From Pedobacter sp. BMA (GTDB lineage: Bacteria; Bacteroidota; Bacteroidia; Sphingobacteriales; Sphingobacteriaceae), in NCBI RefSeq assembly GCF_001027745.1, contig NZ_LECU01000005.1, forward strand, positions 124,001 to 188,000: DNA of 64,000 nt, written 5' to 3'. Shown in pieces: positions 8,249 through 18,485 of this stretch (the first letter of the stretch is position 1; every line of letters begins with the position of its first letter). The notes under the pieces are model-generated. The model did not search any database and was not told where the DNA came from. It saw nothing but the letters and a program-made list of their open reading frames with translations. A program made the position numbers and the translations under genes.

Positions 8249-9904
8249 TCAATTCTCACTCATCGTATCCCCATAAGGATTTGCGTGTGAATAATCAACA
8301 GCAGAAACCTTGTAATCCGTTGGCGCAAAGCTTTTTGAGCTACTTAAGGCCATACCTAACTCGAAACGAGTCGGATAAGGCGTTTGCAGTAAACTTCCTG
8401 CAGGAATATAAGGATAGGTTTCCAGATAGCTTTGCATCACACTCGAACTTACTCTTCTGTTGATATAAGCCCTGCTGAGCTGATGTGGCTCGCGCAATCC
8501 TGCAGCACCCAGCAATTCAACAGCACTGGCTACAGTTAAATTATGGAAGTTTTTAACCCTTACCTTTTTATCTTCTACCACAAGTCCCTTCATTAAACTC
8601 TGGTCTTGCGTGGCAACTCCTGTTGGGCAGGTATTGCTGTTGCATTCCAGGGCCTGAATACACCCCAGGGCAAACATCATTCCTCTTGCTGCATTACACA
8701 TATCCGCACCTAAGGCAATATTTTTAACCAGGTCAAAACCCGTAGCCACTTTTCCTGAAGCAATAATTTTGATGTGTTTTTTAAGGTCAAAGCCATTTAA
8801 AACATCATAAACAAAAACAACTCCCTCACGTAAAGGCATACCCACAGAGTTTGAGAATTCCTGCGGTGCTGCACCTGTTCCGCCTTCCCCTCCGTCTACA
8901 GTAATAAAATCAGGATAAATTCCGGTTTCAATCATTGCTTTACATATTGCATAGAACTCGCTTTTACGGCCAATGCATAATTTAAAGCCAACAGGTTTTC
9001 CTCCGGATAAATCACGCAGGCGCTTTACAAATTCCAAAAGTCCGATAGGTGTGCTAAACGCAGAGTGTGCAGGCGGGGATAATACGTCTTTTCCTTCCGG
9101 CACCAAACGAATCCTGGCAACTTCGGCCGTAACTTTTTTGGCTGGCAACATACCTCCGTGGCCCGGTTTTGCACCCTGCGAAAGCTTAATCTCAATCATT
9201 TTTACCTGATCTGAGTGTGCACGTTCCGAGTAAGCTTCGTAGTTAAATGTACCATCATCATTCCTGCAACCAAAATACCCTGTACCAATTTGCCAGATTA
9301 AGTCGCCAGCTGGCTGACGATGATAATCACTGATACCACCCTCTCCCGTGTTATGGGCAAAATTGCCCAGTTTAGCTCCACCGTTTAAGGCTAAAATGGC
9401 GTTCTGACTTAACGAACCGAAACTCATGGCCGAAATATTATAAATGCTGGCAGAATAAGGTTGCTTACAATCTGGTCCTCCAACAATCACCCTCGGATCG
9501 GAGTTTAACTCATGGTGCGAAATCGCAGCGATGCTGTGACTCAACCACTCATAGTTGTTTTCATAAACGTTTAATTGCGTTCCGAAAGGAATCGTATCAT
9601 TATCCGTTTTTGCCCGCTGATAAATCAGCGACCTGTTCAAACGGTTATAAGGCGTACCGTTTGTATCGCTTTCTACAAAATACTGGTATACTTTCGGGCG
9701 CAGTTCTTCCATAAAATAACGCAAACGGCCAAATACCGGATAGTTGCGCACAATACTATGCTTAGGCTGGTATAAATCATAGATTCCAAGGATCACGAAA
9801 GGACCTGTGAAGATGAATGTCCACCATAAAAAAGGATGGTATAAGCCCAGCATAATGGTAAGGGCGATTAGAAATGCGGCAATCGCGACGAAAGCTTTTC
9901 TCAT
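8249..9904 (-). CDS. Membrane-anchored FMN-binding glutamate synthase-like protein
   Basis: A 551-residue protein with two N-terminal membrane segments (about residues 5-42) followed by a GltB central/FMN domain. Motifs include SAMSFGSLS, NTGEGG, KPGHGG, DGGEGGTGAAP and the 3Fe-4S cysteines C415-x5-C421-x4-C426 in GCIQALECNSNTC. It lacks the glutamine amidotransferase domain of true glutamate synthase, so it does not by itself make glutamate from glutamine. Stand-alone proteins of this family are common in Bacteroidota, and their substrate is not settled. It is a single gene between a terminator and the divergent YciO/YrdC gene. Confidence 0.9.
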   Translation of the reverse strand: MRKAFVAIAAFLIALTIMLGLYHPFLWWTFIFTGPFVILGIYDLYQPKHSIVRNYPVFGRLRYFMEELRPKVYQYFVESDTNGTPYNRLNRSLIYQRAKTDNDTIPFGTQLNVYENNYEWLSHSIAAISHHELNSDPRVIVGGPDCKQPYSASIYNISAMSFGSLSQNAILALNGGAKLGNFAHNTGEGGISDYHRQPAGDLIWQIGTGYFGCRNDDGTFNYEAYSERAHSDQVKMIEIKLSQGAKPGHGGMLPAKKVTAEVARIRLVPEGKDVLSPPAHSAFSTPIGLLEFVKRLRDLSGGKPVGFKLCIGRKSEFYAICKAMIETGIYPDFITVDGGEGGTGAAPQEFSNSVGMPLREGVVFVYDVLNGFDLKKHIKIIASGKVATGFDLVKNIALGADMCNAARGMMFALGCIQALECNSNTCPTGVATQDQSLMKGLVVEDKKVRVKNFHNLTVASAVELLGAAGLREPHQLSRAYINRRVSSSVMQSYLETYPYIPAGSLLQTPYPTRFELGMALSSSKSFAPTDYKVSAVDYSHANPYGDTMSEN

Positions 9905-9987
9905 AATGACAGATTAGCGTATGTTTTGTTAATACAAAGATTAGGATTATTAAACAACCAACACCATTAAATTGTTATTTTTACGCT

Positions 9988-10608
9988 ATGCTTATTAAAA
10001 TCTATCCGGAAAATCCAAATGAAAGGGCCATTGAACAGGTGGTAGACGTATTGAAAAAAGGTGGAATCATTATCTATCCTACCGATACCGTTTACGGTTT
10101 AGGTTGCGACATCACTAATCCCAAAGCCATTGAAAAGATTGCCCGCATCCGGGGAATTAAGCCGGAAAAAGCAAATTTCTCATTCATCTGCCATGATTTG
10201 AAACACATATCAGATTTTATTAAGCCTATCGACAACACCACATTCAGAGTACTAAAAAAAGCTTTACCAGGCCCCTTCACGTTCATTTTTAATGCAAATA
10301 ATAACGTACCGAAGTTACTCAGCTCAAATAAGAAAACGGTTGGTATACGTGTTCCCGACAACAATATAGCGCGATGCATTGTAAAGGAACTGGGCAATCC
10401 AATCCTATCTACCTCCATTAAAGATGATGATGAATTGATCGAATATTCTACAGATCCGGAATTGATTCATGAAAAATATGAGAACCTGGTGGATTTGGTA
10501 ATTGACGGAGGGTACGGCGACAATGAAGCCTCTACGGTGATAGATTGTACTACCGGAGAATTCGAAGTGATTCGTGAAGGAAAAGGAAATATTGAAGATT
10601 TTCTGTAA
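9988..10608 (+). CDS. YciO/YrdC/Sua5 family protein (threonylcarbamoyl-AMP synthase-like)
   Basis: A 206-residue YrdC-fold protein. Motifs are GGIIIYPTDTVYGLGCD near the start, RIRG, PGPFTFIF, KTVGIRVP, LSTSI and the C-terminal TVID..VIREGKG. Length and sequence follow E. coli YciO (also 206 residues) closely, including the NFSFICHDL segment where TsaC/Sua5 proteins usually have an NPL-type segment. TsaC/Sua5 proteins make threonylcarbamoyl-AMP for tRNA t6A; YciO is a paralogue with a less certain role. I therefore leave the symbol empty. Single gene on the plus strand. Confidence 0.88.
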   Translation: MLIKIYPENPNERAIEQVVDVLKKGGIIIYPTDTVYGLGCDITNPKAIEKIARIRGIKPEKANFSFICHDLKHISDFIKPIDNTTFRVLKKALPGPFTFIFNANNNVPKLLSSNKKTVGIRVPDNNIARCIVKELGNPILSTSIKDDDELIEYSTDPELIHEKYENLVDLVIDGGYGDNEASTVIDCTTGEFEVIREGKGNIEDFL

Positions 10609-11038
10609 TCCAGTCAGCTGTATTAGGATAAGTTATCAACACCATAAGGAAACACCAATAAAATAGCTAAATTTAGTCTTGAAAACAAGCATCATTGCCA
10701 AACTAACTGAAAATACCTATCATTAATACAATGTTAATACCCATTTAACAATCAAGACCTATTTTCACATCCTAATCATTCCCTATGGTAAAAAATAAGA
10801 TCTAAAACCTAATCCAATACCGAAACATTTGCAGTATTAAGGCAAATTTATTTCAATATTTTTAAGATTTTATTCGGTGCTAAATGGAATGAAATCTGAA
10901 TCGTCTAATAGTCACTTTAACACGCTTAATGGTAAAACTTTACTCCCTAAGTTAATCAAAGCCTGAGTTTTCTTTGGTGCATTCCATTTGCACCTTAAAC
11001 TGATTTATCAAAACATTTGATATCCCTATAAAAATTGT
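10609..11038. other. 430-bp AT-rich intergenic region without a gene
   Basis: No ORF, tRNA or strong terminator is visible. It contains a 10-base inverted pair, AAATGGAATG (10882-10891) and CATTCCATTT (10980-10989), each next to a GGTGC, and a short hairpin GGTGCA/TGCACC at 10976-10994. It must hold the promoter of the large secreted protein that starts at 11039. Confidence 0.5.
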
Positions 11039-14000
11039 ATGAAAAAAATTTTACTTCTATTCTTAATTATTGTCTTTTATTTCCCAACGGTAACTATTGC
11101 GCAAATAGCTTCCTGGGATTTCACTGGACAAACTATGGTTGCGACCTCAACCGCTAACAAATTTGATGCAGGCTTAACAGCAGCTCCGGTTTTAACCAGA
11201 GGAACAACAGCTCCTGCAAGCGCAGGAAATAACTCTTTTAGAACTCAGGGATTTCAGAACAACGGAATCTCTACTACAAATACAGATTACTTCCAGGTTA
11301 CCCTAACCGCTGCTGCTGGCAAACAAATTTCTTTATCGTCGCTTGATGCGCTTTTTGCAGGTACAGCAACTTATTATGCCAGTCCCGGTGTAAGCACTCA
11401 ATATGCTTATAGTCTCAACGGCACCAGTTTTACGTTAATTGGAAGTCCAATCAGCATTACCGCAGCAACAGTAGCACCTGCAGCCTCACCAACCGTAAAT
11501 CTTTCAGGCATTGCGGCCCTTCAAAATGTACAGGCAGGAACTACAATTACAATCCGTTACTATGCCAGTGGACAAACGTCTACAGGTGGCTGGGGATTTA
11601 ATTCGCCAGCTGCCGACAGAGCCGGTTTCAGTATTGGCGGAACCATTACAGCATCTGGTACGGTTGATACGACCCCTCCGACTTATGCATCCGGATACCC
11701 GAAAACCTCTTTGATTAGCAGTACTACGGTTAACTTAACTTCTAACATTAATGAGGCCGGAAAAACGTACTACGTTCTCATTCCTGCTACAGGAACAGCT
11801 CCAACAACCTCTGCGCAGATTAAGGCTGGAAAAGATGGCAATAACAATGATGCATTCAAATCAGGCTCTTTTGCGAATACTCTTGGTGTCGATGCTTCCA
11901 CAACAATCGCGGGCTTAACGCTTTCTACTGCCTACAGAATTTATGTTACTGCAGAAGACGCAGCCGCTACAGCTAACCTGCAAACCAGCTTTTCAACTTT
12001 AAGTTTTAGCACTTTGGGGGCTGCCGACGTAACACCACCAGTTACCGCAGCAACCTACCCTAAAACCAGCAACGTTACCACTACATCGGTTGATTTCACC
12101 AATAACATCAATGAAGCCGGGACGACTTACTATGTTTTGGCCTTAACAACAACCACTGCCCCGACTGCTGCCCAGGTGAAAGCCGGACAGGATGGAACAG
12201 GCGCAACGGCTTTAAAATCTGGAAGCTTCACCAACACAGCCAACACAGATGCTTCAGCATCCATCACAGGTCTTAGTGTCGGCACTTCTTATACCCTATA
12301 CGTTGTGGCGCAGGATGCGGCTGCAAATTTACAAACCGTTGTTTCCAGTGTAGATGCTACAACAGCAAACCCTCCGCTGGTTAGTGCCCCGGTTATCATC
12401 AGTCAGTATTACGAAGGTACCTCAGTAAATAAATGGATTGAACTGACCAACCTGAGTAATGCACCTGTCAATACTGCTTCACCACTGCTAAAACTTGCTT
12501 TATATAACATTTCGGGAGACGCTGGAAACATTAACATCACCGGTACGCCATCTCAGATTGTCAACCTGAATTTCACGATACCTGCACAAGGTTCTGTCCT
12601 CCTGGGTAACACAGGCAATGGGACTGAAGTTACCTATTTAACTTCATCAAGTGCAATATTGAACAGCAACACGGTCATTAACTTTAATGGTAATGATGGT
12701 GTAGCTTTACTTGATGCCAATAACAATATTATTGATGCTTTTGGCCAGGGTGTTAACGCGAAGGATGTTTCCTACGTTAGAAGTTTAAATGTTACTGCTC
12801 CGGCACCTGTATTTTTAGAAAGTGATTGGACCAGAACACCAATAGCAACAGTTCAGAATGCAATTGACGATGACGATGCAGATCGCCTGGGCGTGCATTT
12901 TCCGCCAAATTTACCCGTTTGTTCGGCACCAACGGTGGCAGCCACTTCATTAGTTTTTACTGGTGTAACCACAGGAAGCATCACCGGAACTTTCGTAAAA
13001 TCAACCGACGCAAATGAATACCTGATTATCAGGAGCCTGAATACCACATTAACTGCCCTGCCAGTAGATGGAACAGCTTATGCCATTGGCTCATCCTTTG
13101 GTGGTGGCATAGTGGTAAATAAAATTGTAGCCAATACCTTCACTGATAATAACCTTACAAGTTCAACGAACTATACCTATTTTATTATTCCGTTAAATAA
13201 CCTCTCATGTACTGGAGGACCGAAATATCTGACCTCAAATATCCTTTCGGGTACGCAAACAACCAGAACATTATTGCCTTGTACAACACCAGCAGCTCAG
13301 CCAACTAATTTCACCATCACCTCATCCAATTACAATTTCATACAGGCAGCTTTTACGCCAAACAGCGCAAGCGATGAGTACCTGGTGGTAATGAGCACGG
13401 TTAATTCGTTATCAGCAAACCCTGTAAACCAAACCGTTTATAATGTTGGCGACATGATCGGTGGCGGTGTTGTTGTAAAACGTGGCGCAGGTGGCACATT
13501 TATCAGGAATGGTTTAACACAAAATACCAATTATTATTTTTTCGTTTATGCTGTAAACAGCGCATGCGCAGGTGGCCCGTTTTATTTAACTAGTCAACCT
13601 TTACAGGGAACCTTTAAAACGGGCATACTCGATGTAAATAAACTAAACTTCTACTACGGTAACTTACATAGCCACAGTAGCTATTCGGATGGAAATAAAG
13701 ACGATTTAACTAAAAAACCGGAAGATGATTATGCCTTCGCAAAGAACTCAATGAACCTTGATTTCCTGGGGATATCAGAACATAATCATACACAGGCCGG
13801 AATGTCATTAGCAAACTGGCAGCCAGGAATTGACGCAGCTAAAAAGGCTACCACATCCAATTTTGTGGCATTACATGGTATGGAATGGGGTGTCATCAGT
13901 GGTGGTGGTCACGTCATCGTTTATGGTATCGACTCTTTGATCGGTTGGGAATCTGGAGAAAACCAGATATATGTGCCTAAAAGTGTTTATACGGGTAGTA

Positions 14001-16231
14001 CCGGGCTGTTCAGAATTATCAACAGGCACGGCTTAAACGCAGTGGCAACATTGGCTCACCCGAATACAACAGATTTCAACAATATTTCAGCTACTTACGA
14101 TTTGAGTGCCGACAGTGCAATCGTTGGAACCGCTTTGGAAAGCGGCCCTGCATTTTCCACCAATACTACCTACTCGGATCCGGCCAGCTCAATGAGTTAC
14201 CTGAGCTATTATAACCGCATGCTGGCCAGAGGCTATCACCTGGGAGCAAGTATCGATCACGATAATCATAACTTAACATTTGGCCGGCATACCAGAGCCC
14301 GCCTGGTGGTGCTGGCGCCCGCCCTTACGGAGAATGATTTATTAGATGCTATTAAAAAAATGCGTTTCTATGCATCACAGGATTCGGCTGCTAAAATCGT
14401 TTTCACAATCAATAAACAACCGGTTGGAAGTGTATTCAAAACGGCAGGCGCACCTTTAATTGAAGTGAATTCCATTACAACCAGTCCGGTAACCAGCATT
14501 AAAATTCTTTATGGCACACCAGGCAGTGGTGTAAACCCGGTAGAATTAACAACAAGCTCTTCTACAAACTTGACCTACACGGACAATGCACTGGCAAATT
14601 TAGCTACAGGATATTATTACGCAGATATAGTAGAAGCCGATGGTAGTAGGATCATTACCTCACCAATCTGGTATTCTCGCGATGATGCCACAGTAAAGAA
14701 AAATCAGAATATCACTTTCACAGCTACTAAAACGGTAACCTATGGTGATCCCGATTTTGCTGCTGGTGCAACAAGTGATAACACGGCCATTAATATCACG
14801 TATACGAGTAGTGATACTAATATTGCAACGATAACCAACAGTGATGTGCATATTTTGAAAGCCGGTACAGTAACCATTACTGCCAATCAGCCTGGCGATA
14901 CCTTTTTTAATCCTGCATTAGCAAAACAACAAATATTAACCATATCGCCAAAAACGATTACGGTAACTGCTGATGCAAAAACGAAAGTCGAATCGACCGT
15001 TGACCCGGCTTTCACCTTCACCTCAACCCCAACATTAGTTGGTGCCGATACCTTTACAGGTAACTTGACCCGGATTGGTGGAGAAACAGCGGGTGATTAT
15101 GCGATTACACAAGGTACACTGGGGTTAAATACAAACTATGCCATTAATTACAGACCTGCAAATCTGCATATTTATGCTAAACCGGCTGCAACTTTGAGTG
15201 CCAGCGTTTCAGCTCCTTTGAACGGAACTGCGCCTGTAATCACCTTTACAGCTGCTGCTGGTACTGCACCCTTCACTTTTACCTATAACATAAATAACGG
15301 AAGCAGCAGAACGTTGACATCAACAACCAATACAGCAACCGTAACTGCACCCACCACAGCAGTGGGAACATTTGTTTATACCATAACCAGCATTCGTGAT
15401 GCGTATAGTACCCAGGTACAAAATGTCTCTACTACAGTAACCATCCGTCCCTTGCCATTGGCAGCAGTTTCCGGAACTTCCTCCGTATGTAATTTCAGTT
15501 CTTCCCCACAAGTTACCTTTACAGGTTCAAACGGAACAGCTCCGTACACTTTCACTTATACAGTGAATGGCAGTAGCAACAGAACGGTAACTGCAAGTGG
15601 CACCACTGCAACAGTAAGTGTGCCGACAGGCTCAGCAGGAACATTTGTGTACAGCCTGGTAAGCGTTACCGATGCCTATGCATCCCAGACCCAAACGGGC
15701 ACGGCCACAGTGGTGGTAAATCCATTGCCCGTGATTACCATTAACAGCAACAAAGGTATTTCAATTTCTAAAGGAGATGCCATCGTATTAACGGCAACAG
15801 GAGGAACACAATACAGCTGGACAGGTGCCGATGTGGTGAGTGGCCAGAATACCGCAGCATTAACCATCCGCCCCAAACAAAGCGGTACTTATAGAGTGGT
15901 GGTTACCAATGCAAGCGGTTGCATTTCCGATCAAAGCATTTCAATTACCGTAATCGATGACTATAAGCTGGAAGCCAGTACGCTGGTTACCCCTAACGGG
16001 GATGGCTATAACGATAAGTTCATCATTAAAAATATCGATTACTATCCAAACAATAAGGTAACCATTTTTGATAAAACCGGACGTGTACTGTACACCAAAC
16101 AAACCTATGCCAACGATTGGGATGGAACAGTAAACGGAAGCCCGCTCGCCGAAGGAACCTATTACTACATAGTCGACCTCGGAACAGGTGTAGGCACATT
16201 TAAAGGATTCATCAACATTATCAGAAACTAA
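11039..16231 (+). CDS. Giant secreted multidomain protein with PHP-like domain and T9SS type B tail
   Basis: A 1730-residue cell-surface or secreted protein. Signal peptide about 1-22. Then, in order: an N-terminal beta domain (about 23-200); two related fibronectin-like repeats each opening with a TPP..YPKTS stretch (about 210-330 and 330-445); a lamin-tail-like domain (about 447-622); two more beta repeats (about 625-865); a PHP-like phosphoesterase region with metal-type motifs H877-S-H879, SEH915-NH917, AH1007-P and DH1074-DNH1077; MBG-like and Ig-like repeats; and a C-terminal type B sorting domain (about 1647-1730, VTPNGDGYND... GTYYYIVD). The metal motifs suggest phosphodiesterase or nuclease activity, which is inference. 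A PorP/SprF gene follows eight bases later, as is usual for type B cargo. Confidence 0.88.
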   Translation: MKKILLLFLIIVFYFPTVTIAQIASWDFTGQTMVATSTANKFDAGLTAAPVLTRGTTAPASAGNNSFRTQGFQNNGISTTNTDYFQVTLTAAAGKQISLSSLDALFAGTATYYASPGVSTQYAYSLNGTSFTLIGSPISITAATVAPAASPTVNLSGIAALQNVQAGTTITIRYYASGQTSTGGWGFNSPAADRAGFSIGGTITASGTVDTTPPTYASGYPKTSLISSTTVNLTSNINEAGKTYYVLIPATGTAPTTSAQIKAGKDGNNNDAFKSGSFANTLGVDASTTIAGLTLSTAYRIYVTAEDAAATANLQTSFSTLSFSTLGAADVTPPVTAATYPKTSNVTTTSVDFTNNINEAGTTYYVLALTTTTAPTAAQVKAGQDGTGATALKSGSFTNTANTDASASITGLSVGTSYTLYVVAQDAAANLQTVVSSVDATTANPPLVSAPVIISQYYEGTSVNKWIELTNLSNAPVNTASPLLKLALYNISGDAGNINITGTPSQIVNLNFTIPAQGSVLLGNTGNGTEVTYLTSSSAILNSNTVINFNGNDGVALLDANNNIIDAFGQGVNAKDVSYVRSLNVTAPAPVFLESDWTRTPIATVQNAIDDDDADRLGVHFPPNLPVCSAPTVAATSLVFTGVTTGSITGTFVKSTDANEYLIIRSLNTTLTALPVDGTAYAIGSSFGGGIVVNKIVANTFTDNNLTSSTNYTYFIIPLNNLSCTGGPKYLTSNILSGTQTTRTLLPCTTPAAQPTNFTITSSNYNFIQAAFTPNSASDEYLVVMSTVNSLSANPVNQTVYNVGDMIGGGVVVKRGAGGTFIRNGLTQNTNYYFFVYAVNSACAGGPFYLTSQPLQGTFKTGILDVNKLNFYYGNLHSHSSYSDGNKDDLTKKPEDDYAFAKNSMNLDFLGISEHNHTQAGMSLANWQPGIDAAKKATTSNFVALHGMEWGVISGGGHVIVYGIDSLIGWESGENQIYVPKSVYTGSTGLFRIINRHGLNAVATLAHPNTTDFNNISATYDLSADSAIVGTALESGPAFSTNTTYSDPASSMSYLSYYNRMLARGYHLGASIDHDNHNLTFGRHTRARLVVLAPALTENDLLDAIKKMRFYASQDSAAKIVFTINKQPVGSVFKTAGAPLIEVNSITTSPVTSIKILYGTPGSGVNPVELTTSSSTNLTYTDNALANLATGYYYADIVEADGSRIITSPIWYSRDDATVKKNQNITFTATKTVTYGDPDFAAGATSDNTAINITYTSSDTNIATITNSDVHILKAGTVTITANQPGDTFFNPALAKQQILTISPKTITVTADAKTKVESTVDPAFTFTSTPTLVGADTFTGNLTRIGGETAGDYAITQGTLGLNTNYAINYRPANLHIYAKPAATLSASVSAPLNGTAPVITFTAAAGTAPFTFTYNINNGSSRTLTSTTNTATVTAPTTAVGTFVYTITSIRDAYSTQVQNVSTTVTIRPLPLAAVSGTSSVCNFSSSPQVTFTGSNGTAPYTFTYTVNGSSNRTVTASGTTATVSVPTGSAGTFVYSLVSVTDAYASQTQTGTATVVVNPLPVITINSNKGISISKGDAIVLTATGGTQYSWTGADVVSGQNTAALTIRPKQSGTYRVVVTNASGCISDQSISITVIDDYKLEASTLVTPNGDGYNDKFIIKNIDYYPNNKVTIFDKTGRVLYTKQTYANDWDGTVNGSPLAEGTYYYIVDLGTGVGTFKGFINIIRN

Positions 16232-16239
16232 TTACAGAC

Positions 16240-17160
16240 ATGAAAGCAATTACTCAAAACATAAAGCAAATAAGTCGCGTAACATTTCTATTTGCAGCAG
16301 GCACATTATTTTGTAACAGCGTAAAAGCACAGATCCTCCCTTTAAACGCACAATATTTCCAGAACCGTTACCTTATTAACCCATCTATGGCGGGTATAAA
16401 TGAAGGTTTCAATATCAATGGGAGTTTCCGTAAGCAATGGTCTAACATTCCAGGGGCACCGCTTACCCAGAGTGTAACACTCGATGAGCAGGTAGGTAAA
16501 GTTGGCTGGGGAGCAAACTTCTACAATGAAAAAGCAGGTGGTATTCAACGCACTAAAATGGTTGGAACATTCGCCTATCACCTCCCTCTGAGTAATGAAG
16601 ATCAAAAGCTGAACTTTGGTATTTCGTTTGGGGCCAGCCAGGACAGGCTGGATTTAAGCAGCGTTCGCAATAGCGATATCAATGATCCCTCCATAGCCCG
16701 TTTCAACGACAGAGGTTATTATTTCGATGGTGATTTTGGTGTATCCTACACCTCAAAAGGTTTAACCGTTGAAGGGGCTATTCCTAACATGCGTTCTGTT
16801 TTCAGGAACGACGACTTAAACATTGCGGATAAGCCTACATTTTATTCTGCAGTAGGCTATAAGTTTGGTCTAGGGACTGGAATCAATGGAATCAGTTTAG
16901 AACCCAAAGCTGTTTTCAGAGGCATTAAGAACTACAAAAATCTGTGGGATGCAGGATTGAACGCCAACTTCGCTAACGATAAACTGTATGTAATGGCGAT
17001 GTACCACAACACGCAGAACGCAACAGTTGGGTTTGGAATGAACTATAAATCTGCTTTATATTTCATGGCTTACTATAATACGGCAACATCAGCAATTAGT
17101 GGTTATACCGATGGGGATTTTGAAGTGAATATCAGAGTAAATATAGGGAAAAAACCGTAG
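16240..17160 (+). CDS. PorP/SprF family type IX secretion membrane protein
   Basis: A 306-residue outer-membrane beta-barrel protein with a signal peptide (about 1-31, VKAQ). It has the family opening AQYFQNRYLINPSMAGI..F, then repeated barrel strands (GISFGASQDRL, VGYKFGLGTG, VGFGMNYKSA) and the ending FEVNIRVNIG. PorP/SprF proteins pair with T9SS type B cargo and help attach or export it. It directly follows the giant type B cargo gene and ends before a terminator, so the two form an operon. Confidence 0.92.
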   Translation: MKAITQNIKQISRVTFLFAAGTLFCNSVKAQILPLNAQYFQNRYLINPSMAGINEGFNINGSFRKQWSNIPGAPLTQSVTLDEQVGKVGWGANFYNEKAGGIQRTKMVGTFAYHLPLSNEDQKLNFGISFGASQDRLDLSSVRNSDINDPSIARFNDRGYYFDGDFGVSYTSKGLTVEGAIPNMRSVFRNDDLNIADKPTFYSAVGYKFGLGTGINGISLEPKAVFRGIKNYKNLWDAGLNANFANDKLYVMAMYHNTQNATVGFGMNYKSALYFMAYYNTATSAISGYTDGDFEVNIRVNIGKKP

Positions 17161-17176
17161 TCAACCTGATTATCCT

Positions 17177-17221
17177 AAAGCCGCAGATTCTCAGATTTTT
17201 AATCTATGGGTCTGCGGCTTT
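17177..17221 (+). terminator. Terminator after the PorP/SprF gene
   Basis: Arms AAAGCCGCAGA (17177-17187) and TCTGCGGCTTT (17211-17221) form an 11-bp stem, followed by TTTTT. It ends the cargo/SprF operon. Confidence 0.85.
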
Positions 17222-17280
17222 TTCATAAATAATCTTCCAATCTGCAGTCCGCACCTTAAATTTTGCCTATTTTTACGTCC

Positions 17281-18432
17281 ATGGCAAAAGGGATTAACTT
17301 CGAGATATTCAGACGTTTTTTTAAATCAGGACAGGTTGGCGGTTTGCTGCTTTTGTTTTGTGTCGCCCTCTCCCTCCTGATCGCCAATAGTCCTCTACAT
17401 GAAAGTTTTGAACAATTCCTGGCAAACCAAATAGGTTATGGAGCTATAAAGTTTAGTATTCTGGCCTGGATCAACGACGCCTTAATGGCTATATTTTTTC
17501 TCCTCGTCGGACTGGAAATCAAACGGGAACTCATCGGAGGTGAGCTCTCTTCTGTTAAAAGTGCAACATTGCCGGTAATTGCTGCTTTAGGTGGCATGAT
17601 TGTACCTGCCCTGATTTATATGTTATTTAACCAGGGTACCCCATCTTCAGGAGGCTGGGGCATTCCCATGGCAACAGATATTGCTTTCGCCCTGGCAATT
17701 ATAGCATTATTAGGGAAAAGTGTACCATCCGGTTTAAAAATATTTCTTGCTGCATTGGCCATTGTAGATGATTTGGGCGCTATTGTGGTTATTGCTGTTT
17801 TCTACACCAGTGAGATCCATTTCCTTTATCTGGCCATGGCTGGAGGAGTTTTGGTGATATTGATGCTGATGAATTATTTCGGAATTAAGCATTTAGTTTT
17901 TTACCTCCTGCCCGGCATATTTCTTTGGTATTTTATTCACCATTCCGGAATCCATGCTACCATCGCCGGTGTACTTTTGGCCTTCACCATACCCACAAAC
18001 GACACAACGGAATTATCCCCTTTAGAGCAGCTGGAACATGCATTAACGGTTCCTGTAAATTACCTGATTATGCCTGTTTTTGCCCTGGCTAATACTAATA
18101 TTACCTTTGTAAAAGGAATGCTTTCAGGTTTAATTTCTCCGCTGGGAGCAGGTATTCTAGCTGGCCTTTTCTTAGGAAAAACAATTGGCGTGACCACATT
18201 TAGCTGGTTAGTGGTAAAGTTAAAATGGGCAATTTTACCCCACCAGACAAACTGGAAACACCTGATCGGATTAGGAATGCTGGCTGGTATCGGCTTCACC
18301 ATGTCGATATTTATTGCAATGCTATCTTTTGATGATGCTTTGCAAATTTCAGAGGCGAAATTTGCCATCCTAACTGCTTCGGTTTTATCAGGCACGGCCG
18401 GATTTTTATTTCTGAAACTATTAAGGAAATAA
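17281..18432 (+). CDS. nhaA: Na+/H+ antiporter NhaA
   Basis: A 383-residue inner-membrane antiporter with about 12 membrane segments. Landmarks: FFLLVGLEIKREL, the tandem aspartates in AIVDDLGAIVVIA that bind Na+ or H+, GIHATIAGVLLA, and GIGFTMSIFIA near the C-terminus. It exchanges external protons for cytoplasmic sodium and supports pH and salt tolerance. I use the ATG at 17281; an in-frame TTG at 17263 is less likely because family members begin close to the FxRFFKSGxxGG segment. Single gene after a terminator. Confidence 0.95.
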   Translation: MAKGINFEIFRRFFKSGQVGGLLLLFCVALSLLIANSPLHESFEQFLANQIGYGAIKFSILAWINDALMAIFFLLVGLEIKRELIGGELSSVKSATLPVIAALGGMIVPALIYMLFNQGTPSSGGWGIPMATDIAFALAIIALLGKSVPSGLKIFLAALAIVDDLGAIVVIAVFYTSEIHFLYLAMAGGVLVILMLMNYFGIKHLVFYLLPGIFLWYFIHHSGIHATIAGVLLAFTIPTNDTTELSPLEQLEHALTVPVNYLIMPVFALANTNITFVKGMLSGLISPLGAGILAGLFLGKTIGVTTFSWLVVKLKWAILPHQTNWKHLIGLGMLAGIGFTMSIFIAMLSFDDALQISEAKFAILTASVLSGTAGFLFLKLLRK

Positions 18433-18485
18433 ATTTTCGCGGTCTGCCTGTCTGCAATGTTCTGTATTAGACAATCTATTGGACC

